A DNA stretch of 32,274 nt from Pseudomonadota bacterium (lineage in GTDB: Bacteria; Pseudomonadota; Gammaproteobacteria; Pseudomonadales; Moraxellaceae), in the NCBI GenBank assembly GCA_021833365.1, contig JAKBFV010000027.1:1-32274 (forward strand), in the 5' to 3' direction. Shown in pieces: positions 16,319 to 27,299 of this stretch. Within the stretch, counting starts at the first letter, position 1; each line of letters starts with the position of its first letter. Below the pieces are notes generated by a model. The model was given only the letters and a program-made list of their open reading frames with translations, made no database searches and was not told the origin of the DNA. The translations under genes and the position numbers were made by a program.

Positions 16319-18196
16319 CTACCCGGCGACGGCAGGGGTCGACTCCGCCGCACCGCCATCGCCGAGCGGCCATTCACGCGGCGCCCGCACCGGCAGGTCC
16401 TGCATGACGTCGTGGATCTGATCGCTGTCGAGGGTCTCGTATTGCATCAGCGCGGCCGCCATGGCGTCGAGACGGACGCGGTGTTCGATGAGCAGGTCAC
16501 GGGCACGACCATAGCAACGATCGATGATGGAGCGGATCTCGTTGTCGATATCCGCCGCCGTCTGCGCCGAGACATTCTTGCGCTGGGTGACACTGCGCCC
16601 GAGGAAGACCTCGCCTTCATCCTCTTCATAAAGCAGGGGACCGAGCTTCTCCGACAAGCCCCACTTGGTCACCATATTGCGCGCCAGCTCGGTGGCACGC
16701 TGGATATCGTTGGAGGCGCCGGTGGTGACACCTTCCAGGCCGAGGGTGAGTTCCTCGGCGACGCGACCACCGAACAGGGAGCAGATCATCGATTCGAGGG
16801 CGCGCCGCGAACGGCTGTAGCGATCGGCCTCGGGCAGGTACTGGGTGACACCGAGAGCGCGGCCACGCGGGATGATCGATACCTTGTAGACCGGATCATG
16901 CTCGGGCATGAGAAAGCCGATGATGGCGTGCCCGGCCTCATGGAAAGCCGTGTTGCGCTTCTCCTCCTCGGACATGACCATGGACTTGCGTTCGGTGCCC
17001 ATGAGGATCTTGTCCTTGGCCTGCTCGAATTCCTGCATGCCGACGCGCTTCTTGTTGGCGCGTGCCGCGAACAGCGCCGCCTCATTGACGAGATTGGCGA
17101 GATCGGCGCCGGAAAAGCCCGGCGTACCGCGCGCGATGAGCGCTGAATCGACGTCATCGCCGACCGGCACCTTGCGCATATGCACCTTGACGATCTGATC
17201 GCGGCCACGGATGTCGGGCAGACCGACGACGACCTGGCGATCGAAACGTCCGGGGCGTAGGAGCGCGGTATCGAGGACGTCGGGACGGTTGGTGGCGGCG
17301 ATGACGATGATGCCGTCATTGGCCTCGAAGCCATCCATCTCGACGAGCAGCTGATTCAGGGTCTGTTCGCGCTCGTCATGGCCGCCACCAAGCCCGGCGC
17401 CGCGATGACGACCGACGGCGTCGATCTCATCGATAAAGATGATGCAGGGCGCCTGCTTTTTCGCCTGCTCGAACATGTCGCGCACACGCGAAGCGCCGAC
17501 ACCGACGAACATCTCGACGAAATCGGAGCCGGAGATCGAAAAGAAAGGCACTTTGGCCTCGCCGGCGATGGCCTTGGCGAGCAGGGTTTTACCGGTGCCG
17601 GGCGGCCCGACCATGAGGACGCCGCGCGGGATCTTGCCGCCGAGATTCTGAAACTTGGCCGGATCGCGCAGAAATTCGACGATCTCACGCACGTCGTCCT
17701 TGGCTTCGTCACAACCGGCGACATCATTGAAGTTGGTCTTGATCTGATCTTCGGAGAGCAGGCGCGCGCGACTCTTGCCGAAGGTCATCGGCCCGCCGCG
17801 ACCACCACCACCGCCTTGCATCTGGCGCATGAAGAACATGAACAGGGCGACGACGATGATCACCGGAAAACTCGCGACCAACAGCTGCATCCACCAGGAC
17901 TGCTGCTCCGGCGCCACACCCTCGACCTTGACCTTCTGCTTGATGAGGAGATCCATCAGGCTGTTGTCGGGCATGGCCGGACGCACGGTGGTGAAACGCG
18001 CACCGGTGCTCTCGACGCCATTGATCGACAGACCATCGACGCGCACGCTGCGGATATGACCGGCGCTGACAGCGTCGATGAAGTCCGAGTAAGCCAGGCT
18101 CTGCACGCTCGGTTGCTGCCCGACATTGCTATAGACGTAGGCGACCAAGGCCAGGATAGCCCCCCACAACATCAGAGTTTTCAGCCAGTTTTTCAA
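16319..18196 (-). CDS. ftsH: FtsH, membrane-bound ATP-dependent zinc metalloprotease
   Basis: FtsH extracts and degrades misfolded membrane proteins and short-lived regulators as a hexamer in the inner membrane. The 625-residue protein has membrane helix 1 (about 7-23), a periplasmic domain, helix 2 (about 104-123), then a glycine-rich linker. The AAA+ module has Walker A GPPGTGKT (197-204), Walker [10 protein letters not shown] (252-260) and the second region of homology [18 protein letters not shown]. The FVG-type pore motif is VEMFVGVG. The zinc protease motif HEAGH is at 419-423. The only start compatible with an upstream in-frame stop is TTG at 18196, with GAGG 7 nt upstream. It lies 23 bp after rlmE, as in E. 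coli. Confidence 0.97.
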   Translation of the reverse strand: MKNWLKTLMLWGAILALVAYVYSNVGQQPSVQSLAYSDFIDAVSAGHIRSVRVDGLSINGVESTGARFTTVRPAMPDNSLMDLLIKQKVKVEGVAPEQQSWWMQLLVASFPVIIVVALFMFFMRQMQGGGGGRGGPMTFGKSRARLLSEDQIKTNFNDVAGCDEAKDDVREIVEFLRDPAKFQNLGGKIPRGVLMVGPPGTGKTLLAKAIAGEAKVPFFSISGSDFVEMFVGVGASRVRDMFEQAKKQAPCIIFIDEIDAVGRHRGAGLGGGHDEREQTLNQLLVEMDGFEANDGIIVIAATNRPDVLDTALLRPGRFDRQVVVGLPDIRGRDQIVKVHMRKVPVGDDVDSALIARGTPGFSGADLANLVNEAALFAARANKKRVGMQEFEQAKDKILMGTERKSMVMSEEEKRNTAFHEAGHAIIGFLMPEHDPVYKVSIIPRGRALGVTQYLPEADRYSRSRRALESMICSLFGGRVAEELTLGLEGVTTGASNDIQRATELARNMVTKWGLSEKLGPLLYEEDEGEVFLGRSVTQRKNVSAQTAADIDNEIRSIIDRCYGRARDLLIEHRVRLDAMAAALMQYETLDSDQIHDVMQDLPVRAPREWPLGDGGAAESTPAVAG

Positions 18197-18219
18197 CTCA
18201 GTGCCTCATCTTGCCTTGA

Positions 18220-18888
18220 TCACCCGCCACTATCAGCAGCGCCGGTGTCGTCTTCCAGGGGCCAGGCTGCCGGCTGATAGCCGCATCCTAGCATATACAC
18301 CTCACGCGATCGTGGCCGCGAGGCTTTCGGTTTACGAATCTTCACCTGCGCAAAACAGCGCAACAGCGCGCGGCGAAAATCATCACTGCCCTCGCCTTGA
18401 AACACTTTGACGAGAAAATTCCCCTGCGGCTTGAGGACGCGCCGCGCCATATCCAGGGCCAGCTCACAGAGGGCGATCGAACGCGGCTGATCGACGGCGT
18501 GGCTTCCAGAGATATTGGGGGCCATATCGGAGATTACAAGGTCTACCGCGCGACCGGCGATCACTGACTGCAGAGCCAGGACGATTTCGGGTTCGCGAAA
18601 GTCACCCTGGCAGAAGTGGACGCCGGCAAAAGGATCCATGGGCAGGATGTCGGTGGCGATGACTTCACCGCGGCCGGCCAGGCGCTGCGACGCCACTTGC
18701 GACCAGCTGCCGGGCGCCGACCCTAAGTCGAGGATGAGCATACCCGGCCGAATGAGGCGGTCACGATCATCGATCTCGATCAGCTTGTAGGCGGCACGCG
18801 CGCGATAACCATCCTTCTGCGCACGCTGCACGAAGGGGTCTTCGACGTGCTCGCGCAGCCAGGCGCTGCTGCTCTTGCTTCTCGCCAC
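18220..18888 (-). CDS. rlmE: 23S rRNA 2'-O-ribose methyltransferase RlmE (FtsJ/RrmJ)
   Basis: RlmE methylates U2552 (E. coli numbering) in the A-loop of 23S rRNA, using S-adenosylmethionine. The 222-residue protein has the conserved RAAYKLIEID with catalytic K35, the SAM-binding LILDLGSAPGSWSQ, the SDMAPNISG motif with a catalytic aspartate, and KVFQGEGSDDF with the catalytic lysine. The C-terminal SRPRSREVYMLG carries the final glutamate of the tetrad, followed by about 20 extra residues. The start is GTG at 18888, preceded by GAGG 7 nt away. It heads the block rlmE-ftsH-folP-glmM-tpiA-secG and is divergent from the methyltransferase gene at 18961. Confidence 0.95.
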   Translation of the reverse strand: MARSKSSSAWLREHVEDPFVQRAQKDGYRARAAYKLIEIDDRDRLIRPGMLILDLGSAPGSWSQVASQRLAGRGEVIATDILPMDPFAGVHFCQGDFREPEIVLALQSVIAGRAVDLVISDMAPNISGSHAVDQPRSIALCELALDMARRVLKPQGNFLVKVFQGEGSDDFRRALLRCFAQVKIRKPKASRPRSREVYMLGCGYQPAAWPLEDDTGAADSGG

Positions 18889-18928
18889 CCTCAGACCTCA
18901 CTCACGAAGCGGCAAGGGCGCGACCATG

Positions 18929-18934
18929 TATAAT
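18929..18934 (+). promoter_or_regulatory. -10 element upstream of the TrmH-family gene
   Basis: A perfect TATAAT lies at 18929-18934, about 26 bp before the ATG, in the 72-bp divergent gap to rlmE. No good -35 is seen at the usual spacing. The predicted start is near 18941. Confidence 0.5.
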
Positions 18935-18960
18935 GGCGCTTTTGTCGGGAAACCGGGTGC

Positions 18961-19743
18961 ATGGACGTCATACGTTCTTCACAAAATGCCATCTTCAAAT
19001 CGCTGCGCCGCTTGATCGAACACGGTCGTGAACGGCGCGCGCAACGGACCATTGTGCTGGAAGGCGTGCACCTCGTCCAGTCCCTGCAGCGCAGCGGCGG
19101 TGAAATCCTGCAATACATCGTGCGGGAGGACAAGGCTGACGACGCCGAAATCCTGCACTGGACGCAAGGGCGGCACCAGTTGTTTTCACACGCCCGCCTC
19201 GCCGATCTCAGCGCGCTCGACAATCCACCCACCCTGCTCGCCCTGGCACGCTTACCAACCCCCAGCACCCAAGCCAGCAAACACGCCATCCTCCTCGACC
19301 GCATCCAGGATCCCGGCAATCTCGGCACCTTGCTGCGCAGCGCCGCCGCCGCCGGCATCGCGCAAGTGCAACTCGGCCCGGGCTGTACCGACGCCTGGTC
19401 CTTGCGCTGCCTGCGCGCTGGTATGGGTGCGCACTTTCAGCTCGCCCTGCACAACCGCAGCGACCTCAGCGCCGCCGCCGACGGCGGTCGCCAACTCGCC
19501 GTCACCTGCCTGGAGAACGCGCAGTCGCTCTATCAGGCCGACCTGAGCACACCGACGCTCTGGGTGTTCGGCAATGAGGGTGAAGGCGTGAGCCACGAGC
19601 TGCTGGTGCGCGCCGACCTGCGCCTGCGCATCGACATGGCTGCAGGCACGGAATCGCTCAACGTCGCCGCCGCCGCCACCGTTTGTCTGTTTGAACAGCG
19701 CCGCCAGGAAGAGCTGCTTTCAAGGGCGGCGGTGAAAGATTAG
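18961..19743 (+). CDS. TrmH/SpoU-family RNA 2'-O-methyltransferase
   Basis: The 260-residue protein has an N-terminal substrate-recognition region (about 5-100, with the family's RTIVLEGVHLVQSL) and a C-terminal SPOUT knot domain. Motif 1 is LLDRIQDPGNLGTLLRSAAA (N120, R126), motif 2 is WVFGNEGEGVS, and motif 3 is IDMAAGTESLNVAAAATVCL. These are the SAM-binding knot and dimer motifs of 2'-O-ribose methyltransferases acting on rRNA or tRNA. Motif 1 reads DPGNLG, which is more like the broad TrmH/YsgA-type group than RlmB, so no specific gene symbol is given and the modified nucleotide is unknown. ATG at 18961 follows a consensus -10. Its TAG stop merges with the possible -10 of yhbY. Confidence 0.9.
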   Translation: MDVIRSSQNAIFKSLRRLIEHGRERRAQRTIVLEGVHLVQSLQRSGGEILQYIVREDKADDAEILHWTQGRHQLFSHARLADLSALDNPPTLLALARLPTPSTQASKHAILLDRIQDPGNLGTLLRSAAAAGIAQVQLGPGCTDAWSLRCLRAGMGAHFQLALHNRSDLSAAADGGRQLAVTCLENAQSLYQADLSTPTLWVFGNEGEGVSHELLVRADLRLRIDMAAGTESLNVAAAATVCLFEQRRQEELLSRAAVKD

Positions 19744-19746
19744 AAT
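19718..19746 (+). promoter_or_regulatory. Weak candidate promoter for yhbY
   Basis: TTTCAA (19718-19723) and TAGAAT (19741-19746) are spaced by 17 bp. The -10 starts in the stop codon of the upstream methyltransferase gene and lies about 30 bp before the yhbY ATG. Confidence 0.35.
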
Positions 19747-19776
19747 GGCGGGCTTTCCCGCACAGAGAACCGAGGC

Positions 19777-20094
19777 ATGAGCCTGAAGTCGGAAGACCGT
19801 AAACACTATCGCAGCATCGGCCACCACCTGCGCCCGATCATCCTCATCGGCAGTGCCGGCTTGAGCGAGGCCGTCCTGACCGAGATCGGCCGCGCCCTCG
19901 ATGACCACGAATTGATCAAGCTGAAGATCGCCAGCGAAGACCGCGAGGCGCGCGCCGCCCTCATCGTCGAGCTGGTCGCCGCCACCGGCGCCGAACTGGT
20001 GCAGAGCCTCGGCCGCACCGTACTCATCGTGCGCCGCGTCGCGCAGCCGCATCCGCGCCTGTCCAACATCCTGCGTCACAGCGGCGGCGCCTGA
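19777..20094 (+). CDS. yhbY: YhbY, CRM-domain ribosome assembly RNA-binding protein
   Basis: The protein is 105 residues, nearly all of it one CRM (chloroplast RNA splicing and ribosome maturation) domain. The GxxG-type loop is IGSAGLSEAVLTEI, followed by LDDHELIKLKIA and the C-terminal VQSLGRTVLIVRRV. YhbY binds precursors of the large ribosomal subunit and helps assembly. In many gammaproteobacteria it lies next to rlmE/ftsH and greA; here it is on the other strand between them, 33 bp after a TrmH-family gene, so RNA modification and ribosome assembly genes cluster. ATG at 19777 has GAGG 3-4 nt upstream. Its stop codon lies in the loop of a hairpin. Confidence 0.95.
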   Translation: MSLKSEDRKHYRSIGHHLRPIILIGSAGLSEAVLTEIGRALDDHELIKLKIASEDREARAALIVELVAATGAELVQSLGRTVLIVRRVAQPHPRLSNILRHSGGA

Positions 20095-20102
20095 GGCGCC
20101 GC
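20084..20102 (+). terminator. Hairpin at the end of yhbY with the stop codon in its loop
   Basis: GCGGCGCC (20084-20091) and GGCGCCGC (20095-20102) form a perfect 8-bp stem whose 3-base loop is the TGA stop of yhbY. It is followed by GCCGGTTTCTT, a weak U tract. It lies in the 18-bp convergent gap to the BI-1 gene and probably separates the two transcripts. Confidence 0.55.
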
Positions 20103-20112
20103 GCCGGTTTCT

Positions 20113-20844
20113 TCAGTTGTCGCGCAGCTTGGAGAGCAGACGCAACATCTCGAGATACATCCACACCAGGGTGACGACGAGACCGAAGGCGCCATACCAC
20201 TCCATATATTCAGGCTGACCCTCCTGCACCGCCATCTCGATCTGAGCAAAATCGATGATCAGATTGAAGGCGGCGATGCCGGTGACGATCAGGCTGAAGG
20301 CGATGCCGAGCGGTGAATGACTGGCGATGAGCGGTGCCTGGATGTGAAAGAAGCCGAGCACCATGGCGACCAGATAATAGACCGCCACCCCGGCCGTCGC
20401 CAGGGTGATGCCACGCACCAGCCCGGGGGTGGCACGCAATACGCCAGTACTGTAGGAGAGCAGCATCACGCCCATGGTGGCGAAAGTCAGGCCGACCGCC
20501 TGAAAGACGATGCCGCCATAGCGCTGCTCATAGAGCGCCGAGACACTGCCGACGACCAGCCCCTCGAGCAAGGCGTAGGCCGGCGCGAGGACCGCCGACC
20601 ACTGCGGCTTGGCGATGAGGACGAAGGCGGCGATGAGACCACCGATGGCACCGAGCATGCTCAAGGAGCCAGCAGCGGCGGGATCGAGCATGAAACGGTG
20701 CCAGGTGATGCCGGCGGTGGCCGCCACCATGGCGAGCAGCATCGCTGCTTTATTGCTGGTGCCGAGCAAGGTGGCGCGACGGCTACTCACGCCTTGTGGG
20801 CGTTCGAGGGCACGGCCGAGCACGGGATTGCTGGATCTCAACAT
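20113..20844 (-). CDS. Bax inhibitor-1/YccA-family membrane protein
   Basis: The 243-residue protein has about seven hydrophobic segments after a polar 30-residue N-terminus: roughly 32-46, 58-77, 85-108, 111-132, 143-166, 178-198 and 217-236. The C-terminal EYMEWYGAFGLVVTLVWMYLEMLRLL is characteristic of the BaxI_1 (YetJ-like) branch of the BI-1 family. Members are inner-membrane proteins; some act as pH-dependent calcium leak channels, and E. coli YccA modulates FtsH. The presence of ftsH about 2 kb away is noted but proves nothing. ATG at 20844 has AAGGAG 9 nt upstream. It follows greA by 34 bp and is probably the last gene of the car operon. Confidence 0.88.
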   Translation of the reverse strand: MLRSSNPVLGRALERPQGVSSRRATLLGTSNKAAMLLAMVAATAGITWHRFMLDPAAAGSLSMLGAIGGLIAAFVLIAKPQWSAVLAPAYALLEGLVVGSVSALYEQRYGGIVFQAVGLTFATMGVMLLSYSTGVLRATPGLVRGITLATAGVAVYYLVAMVLGFFHIQAPLIASHSPLGIAFSLIVTGIAAFNLIIDFAQIEMAVQEGQPEYMEWYGAFGLVVTLVWMYLEMLRLLSKLRDN

Positions 20845-20878
20845 GAATGATCACTCCTTGGCTGAAGATGTCTCAACA

Positions 20879-21354
20879 TCACTCGTGGCGAACTTCGTTG
20901 ATTTCATACTCGACGAGTCCACCGGGCGTCTGCACGGCGACGACATCGCCGACCGATTTTCCGATCAGGGCGCGCGCCAGCGGTGAGCCTACCGAAATTT
21001 TTGCCTGCTGGATATCCGCCTCATCATCACCGACGATCTGATAGGTGCGCTTATCCTCATTGTCGATATTGATGATCTCGACGGTCACGCCAAAGATCAC
21101 CTTATCGCCAGGCGGCATCGCCCGTACATCGATGATATGGGAGCGCGCCAGCTTGTTTTCAATATCAGCGATGCGCCCTTCGATGAAACCCTGCTGCTCA
21201 CGTGCGGCGTGGTATTCGGCGTTTTCCTTGAGATCGCCGTGCGCGCGCGCCTCAGCGATGGCGAGAATGACGCGCGGCCTTTCGATCGTCTTCAGTCGCT
21301 CCAGCTCATCGCGCAGCGCCTGGGCGCCGCCGACCGTCATGGGATGACGCTCCA

Positions 21355-21355
<1 letters not shown>
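20879..21355 (-). CDS. greA: Transcript cleavage factor GreA
   Basis: GreA enters the RNA polymerase secondary channel and stimulates cleavage of backtracked transcripts. The 158-residue protein equals E. coli GreA in length. The N-terminal coiled coil (about 8-75) bears the catalytic tip residues D41 and E44 in [19 protein letters not shown]. The C-terminal FKBP-like domain contains [19 protein letters not shown] and [17 protein letters not shown] at 21355 is preferred over GTG at 21358 because it gives MERHPMTV, aligned with E. coli MQAIPMT. Its A is the last base of the carB stop (TGATG), so translation is coupled. A carA-carB-greA operon has been described in Pseudomonas aeruginosa (from memory). 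Confidence 0.96.
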
Positions 21356-24573
<3,218 letters not shown>

Positions 24574-24582
24574 GATGCAGTC

Positions 24583-25707
24583 TCAGCTACGCGCTTGCAT
24601 GAGCGCAATGAAATCATCGAAGAGATCAGCCGCTTCGTGCGGCCCCGGACTGGCCTCGGGGTGCCCCTGGAAGCTGAAAGCCGGCTTGTCGGTGCGGCGC
24701 AGGCCCTGCAGGGAGCCATCGAACAAGGAGCGGTGGGTGGCACGCAGGCAGGACGGCAGACTCGCCTCATCGACGGCAAAACCGTGATTCTGGCTGGTGA
24801 TCAAAACGCGACCACGCTCGAGATCGAGCACCGGATGGTTGGCGCCATGATGGCCAAACTTCATCTTCACCGTCTGCGCCCCGGAGGCCAGACCGAGCAG
24901 CTGATGACCGAGGCAGATGCCGAACAGCGGGATGTCGCGCGCGAGAAACTCGCGGATGGCGGCGATGGCATAGGTGCAGGGCTCAGGATCGCCGGGACCA
25001 TTCGACAGGAAGATGCCATCGGGGCGCAAGGCCAGCACTTCCGCCGCCGGGGTCTTGGCTGGCACCACGGTGAGGCGGCAGCCGCGATCGACGAGCAGGC
25101 GCAGAATATTCGCCTTCACCCCGAAATCATAGGCGACGACATGAAAGCGCGACGGCGGTGCGGCGCGAAAACCCTCGCCGAGTTGCCAGGAACCTTGCGT
25201 CCAGGCGCTGACTGCCGTGGCACTCACCTCCTGCGCCAGATCCATGCCCTGCAGACCAGGGAAGGCCCGTGCGGCCTGCAGAGCCTGCTCATCATCGATC
25301 GTCCCCGCCATGATGCAGCCATTCTGGGCGCCTTTCTCACGCAGGATACGGGTCAGGCGACGCGTATCGATGTCAGCGATGGCGACGATGCCAGCAGCGC
25401 ACAGATAATCGCCCAGACTCTGCTGGCTGCGCCAGTTGCTGGCGATCGGCGCACCGGCGCGCACGATCAGACCGGCTGCCCAGACGCGCGCGGACTCGGC
25501 GTCCTCAGTATTGATGCCGGTATTGCCGATATGCGGATAGGTCAGGGTGACGATCTGGCGACAGTAGGAAGGATCCGTGAGGATCTCCTGATAACCGGTC
25601 ATGGCGGTGTTGAACACCACCTCGCCGCTCGTCACACCATCGACCCCCAGGGATATACCGCGAAAGATGCTGCCGTCTTCCAGGACGAGTATGGCGGGTT
25701 TGCTCAA
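24583..25707 (-). CDS. carA: Carbamoyl-phosphate synthase small (glutaminase) subunit
   Basis: CarA hydrolyses glutamine and passes ammonia to CarB. The 374-residue protein has an N-terminal CPSase domain ([26 protein letters not shown]) and a class I glutamine amidotransferase domain with nucleophile C265 in [11 protein letters not shown] and the H349/E351 pair in [14 protein letters not shown]. The start is taken as TTG at 25707, because GGGAGG lies 5 nt upstream and the product then begins (M)[12 protein letters not shown], aligned with the E. coli start. The frame also opens at ATG 25746, but that would add [13 protein letters not shown], translated from the poly-U and leader region. A terminator-like hairpin precedes the gene, so expression may be attenuated. 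The operon lies just downstream of ntrC. Confidence 0.95.
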   Translation of the reverse strand: MSKPAILVLEDGSIFRGISLGVDGVTSGEVVFNTAMTGYQEILTDPSYCRQIVTLTYPHIGNTGINTEDAESARVWAAGLIVRAGAPIASNWRSQQSLGDYLCAAGIVAIADIDTRRLTRILREKGAQNGCIMAGTIDDEQALQAARAFPGLQGMDLAQEVSATAVSAWTQGSWQLGEGFRAAPPSRFHVVAYDFGVKANILRLLVDRGCRLTVVPAKTPAAEVLALRPDGIFLSNGPGDPEPCTYAIAAIREFLARDIPLFGICLGHQLLGLASGAQTVKMKFGHHGANHPVLDLERGRVLITSQNHGFAVDEASLPSCLRATHRSLFDGSLQGLRRTDKPAFSFQGHPEASPGPHEAADLFDDFIALMQARS

Positions 25708-25746
25708 GACGACCTCCCAAAACCAAGATACAAAAGACGCGTTCAC

Positions 25747-25779
25747 AAAAAAGCGAGAAGGATTGGAGATCCGTCTCGC
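25747..25779 (-). terminator. Intrinsic terminator in the carA leader (probable attenuator)
   Basis: On the minus strand GCGAGACGGA (25779-25770) pairs with TCCTTCTCGC (25762-25753), nine of ten positions, around a TCTCCAA loop, and is followed at once by TTTTTT (25752-25747). Only 39 bases remain before the carA start, mostly ribosome-binding site, so no promoter fits downstream. Any carA transcript must therefore read through this hairpin. It could also end ntrC transcripts. Pyrimidine- or arginine-linked attenuation is the likely purpose, but no antiterminator fold is obvious. Confidence 0.72.
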
Positions 25780-25807
25780 CCAGGATTGACGTCATAATGA
25801 GTCGGTA

Positions 25808-25837
25808 ATTCTAGGACAAACACCCCCCCTCTGTCCA
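25808..25837 (-). promoter_or_regulatory. Candidate carAB-greA promoter
   Basis: On the minus strand TGGACA (25832-25837, five of six) and TAGAAT (25808-25813, five of six) are spaced by 18 bp. Transcription would start near 25801, giving a leader of about 94 nt that contains the attenuator. A weaker overlapping pair (TTGTCC at 25814-25819, TATGAC at 25791-25796, 17 bp apart) is also visible. A run of seven G lies in the spacer. Confidence 0.55.
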
Positions 25838-25874
25838 CTTGCCGGGGCGTCATGCGTGTCGCCTCGTCGCTGCC

Positions 25875-27299
25875 TCAGCCTGCCTCCTCCTCGCCAGCAC
25901 CCATACCCAGCTCCTTGAGCTTGCGCGTCAGGGTATTGCGCCCCCAGCCGAGCAACTCAGCGGCCTCGCCACGGCGACCGCCGGTGTGAGCGAGAGCTTC
26001 GAGGATGAGCGTCTTCTCGAAGCGCCCCTGTACCTGCGCGAGCTGGTCGCGTTCGTCACCTGCCAAATATTGACGCATCCACAAAGCCAGAGCCTGCTCC
26101 CAGTCGGGTGTCGCGGCAACGACGCTGCGTTCTTCGCGCTGGAGCAACTCTGGCGGCAGATCCTCGACCATGACCTCCCGCCCGGCGGCCATCACCGTCA
26201 GCCAGCGACAGGTGTTCTCGAGCTGCCGGACGTTACCCGGCCAGGGCAGGGACTGCAGGACCTCGGCGGTCTCCGGCCGCAACACCTTGACCTCGACCTG
26301 CAGTTCGCGCGCCGCCCGGCGTAGAAAATATTCGGCCAGCATGGGAATGTCGGAGCGCCGCTGCGACAAACGCGGGATGTGGACGCGGATGACATTGAGA
26401 CGATGGAAAAGATCTTCACGAAAACGACCGTCGGCGACGAGCTTCTCGAGGTTCTGGTGGGTGGCAGCGATGATGCGCACATCGACGCGTATCGGCGTCG
26501 TACCACCGACGCGATAGAACTCACCGTCGGCGAGCACACGCAGCAGGCGTGTCTGTGTCTCCAACGGCATGTCGCCGATCTCGTCGAGAAAGAGCGTGCC
26601 GCCATGCGCCTGCTCGAAACGGCCATTGCGCTGCGCCGTCGCTCCAGAGAAGGAGCCTTTTTCATGCCCGAACAGCTCCGATTCCATGAGATCACGCGGG
26701 ATGGCCGCCATATTCAAGGCGATAAAGGGCTGGGCACGACGCGGCGAGTGCCGATGCAGAGCCTGCGCGACACGCTCCTTGCCGGTGCCGGACTCGCCGT
26801 TGATGAGGACGGTGATGTGCGAGCCGCTGAGTCGACCGATGGCACGAAAGACCTCCTGCATGGCCGGACTCTCGCCGATGATCTCCGGCATCTCCGCCGC
26901 CTCGCCGTCAACCTGCTCCGCCACCGCCATCTCGCGGCGATGCTGCACGGCGCGGCGCACCAGGGTCACCGCCTCGTCGACATCGAAAGGCTTGGGCAGA
27001 TACTCGAAAGCTCCTCCCTGGAAGGAAGAGACGGCAGAATCGAGATCGGAGTGCGCGGTCATGACGATGACCGGCAATTGCGGATGCGAGGCCTGCAACC
27101 GCGCCAGCAGACCGAGGCCATCGAGACCAGGCATGCGCATATCGGTGATCAGGGTATCCGGCTCCTCATGCGGCAACTGCGCCAGCATGGCGCGCGCATC
27201 CTCGAAGACACGCACCTGCCAGCCCTCCTGACTGAGGGCGCGTTCGAGGACCCAGCGTATCGAGCGATCGTCATCAACGATCCATACTTTCGCCGTCAT
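25875..27299 (-). CDS. ntrC: NtrC, sigma-54-dependent nitrogen response regulator
   Basis: NtrC, when phosphorylated by NtrB, forms an AAA+ oligomer that opens sigma-54 promoters of nitrogen-assimilation genes. The 474-residue protein has a receiver domain (D53 in LITDMRMPG, K103 in LPKPF), the central domain with Walker A GESGTGKE (168-175) and Walker B GTLFLDEIGD (234-243), and a C-terminal Fis-type helix-turn-helix (RGEAAELLGWGRNTLTRKLKEL). The sigma-54 contact loop at 215-220 reads GSFSGA where nearly all family members have GAFTGA. Both changes are conservative; a serine in place of the threonine can keep some activity in related proteins. The start overlaps ntrB by 26 bp. Everything else is very close to enterobacterial NtrC. 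Confidence 0.95.
   Translation of the reverse strand: MTAKVWIVDDDRSIRWVLERALSQEGWQVRVFEDARAMLAQLPHEEPDTLITDMRMPGLDGLGLLARLQASHPQLPVIVMTAHSDLDSAVSSFQGGAFEYLPKPFDVDEAVTLVRRAVQHRREMAVAEQVDGEAAEMPEIIGESPAMQEVFRAIGRLSGSHITVLINGESGTGKERVAQALHRHSPRRAQPFIALNMAAIPRDLMESELFGHEKGSFSGATAQRNGRFEQAHGGTLFLDEIGDMPLETQTRLLRVLADGEFYRVGGTTPIRVDVRIIAATHQNLEKLVADGRFREDLFHRLNVIRVHIPRLSQRRSDIPMLAEYFLRRAARELQVEVKVLRPETAEVLQSLPWPGNVRQLENTCRWLTVMAAGREVMVEDLPPELLQREERSVVAATPDWEQALALWMRQYLAGDERDQLAQVQGRFEKTLILEALAHTGGRRGEAAELLGWGRNTLTRKLKELGMGAGEEEAG

Noticed and set aside
25505-25795. 97-codon ORF starting near the carA transcript 5' end, a possible leader peptide
   Set aside because: It has no ribosome-binding site and runs far into carA in another frame. 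It was kept only as a note on the attenuator.
25818-25840. GGACA/TGTCC inverted repeat around a G7 run in the carA promoter
   Set aside because: The arms are only 5 bp and coincide with promoter hexamers; there is no U tract, so neither a terminator nor an operator can be argued.
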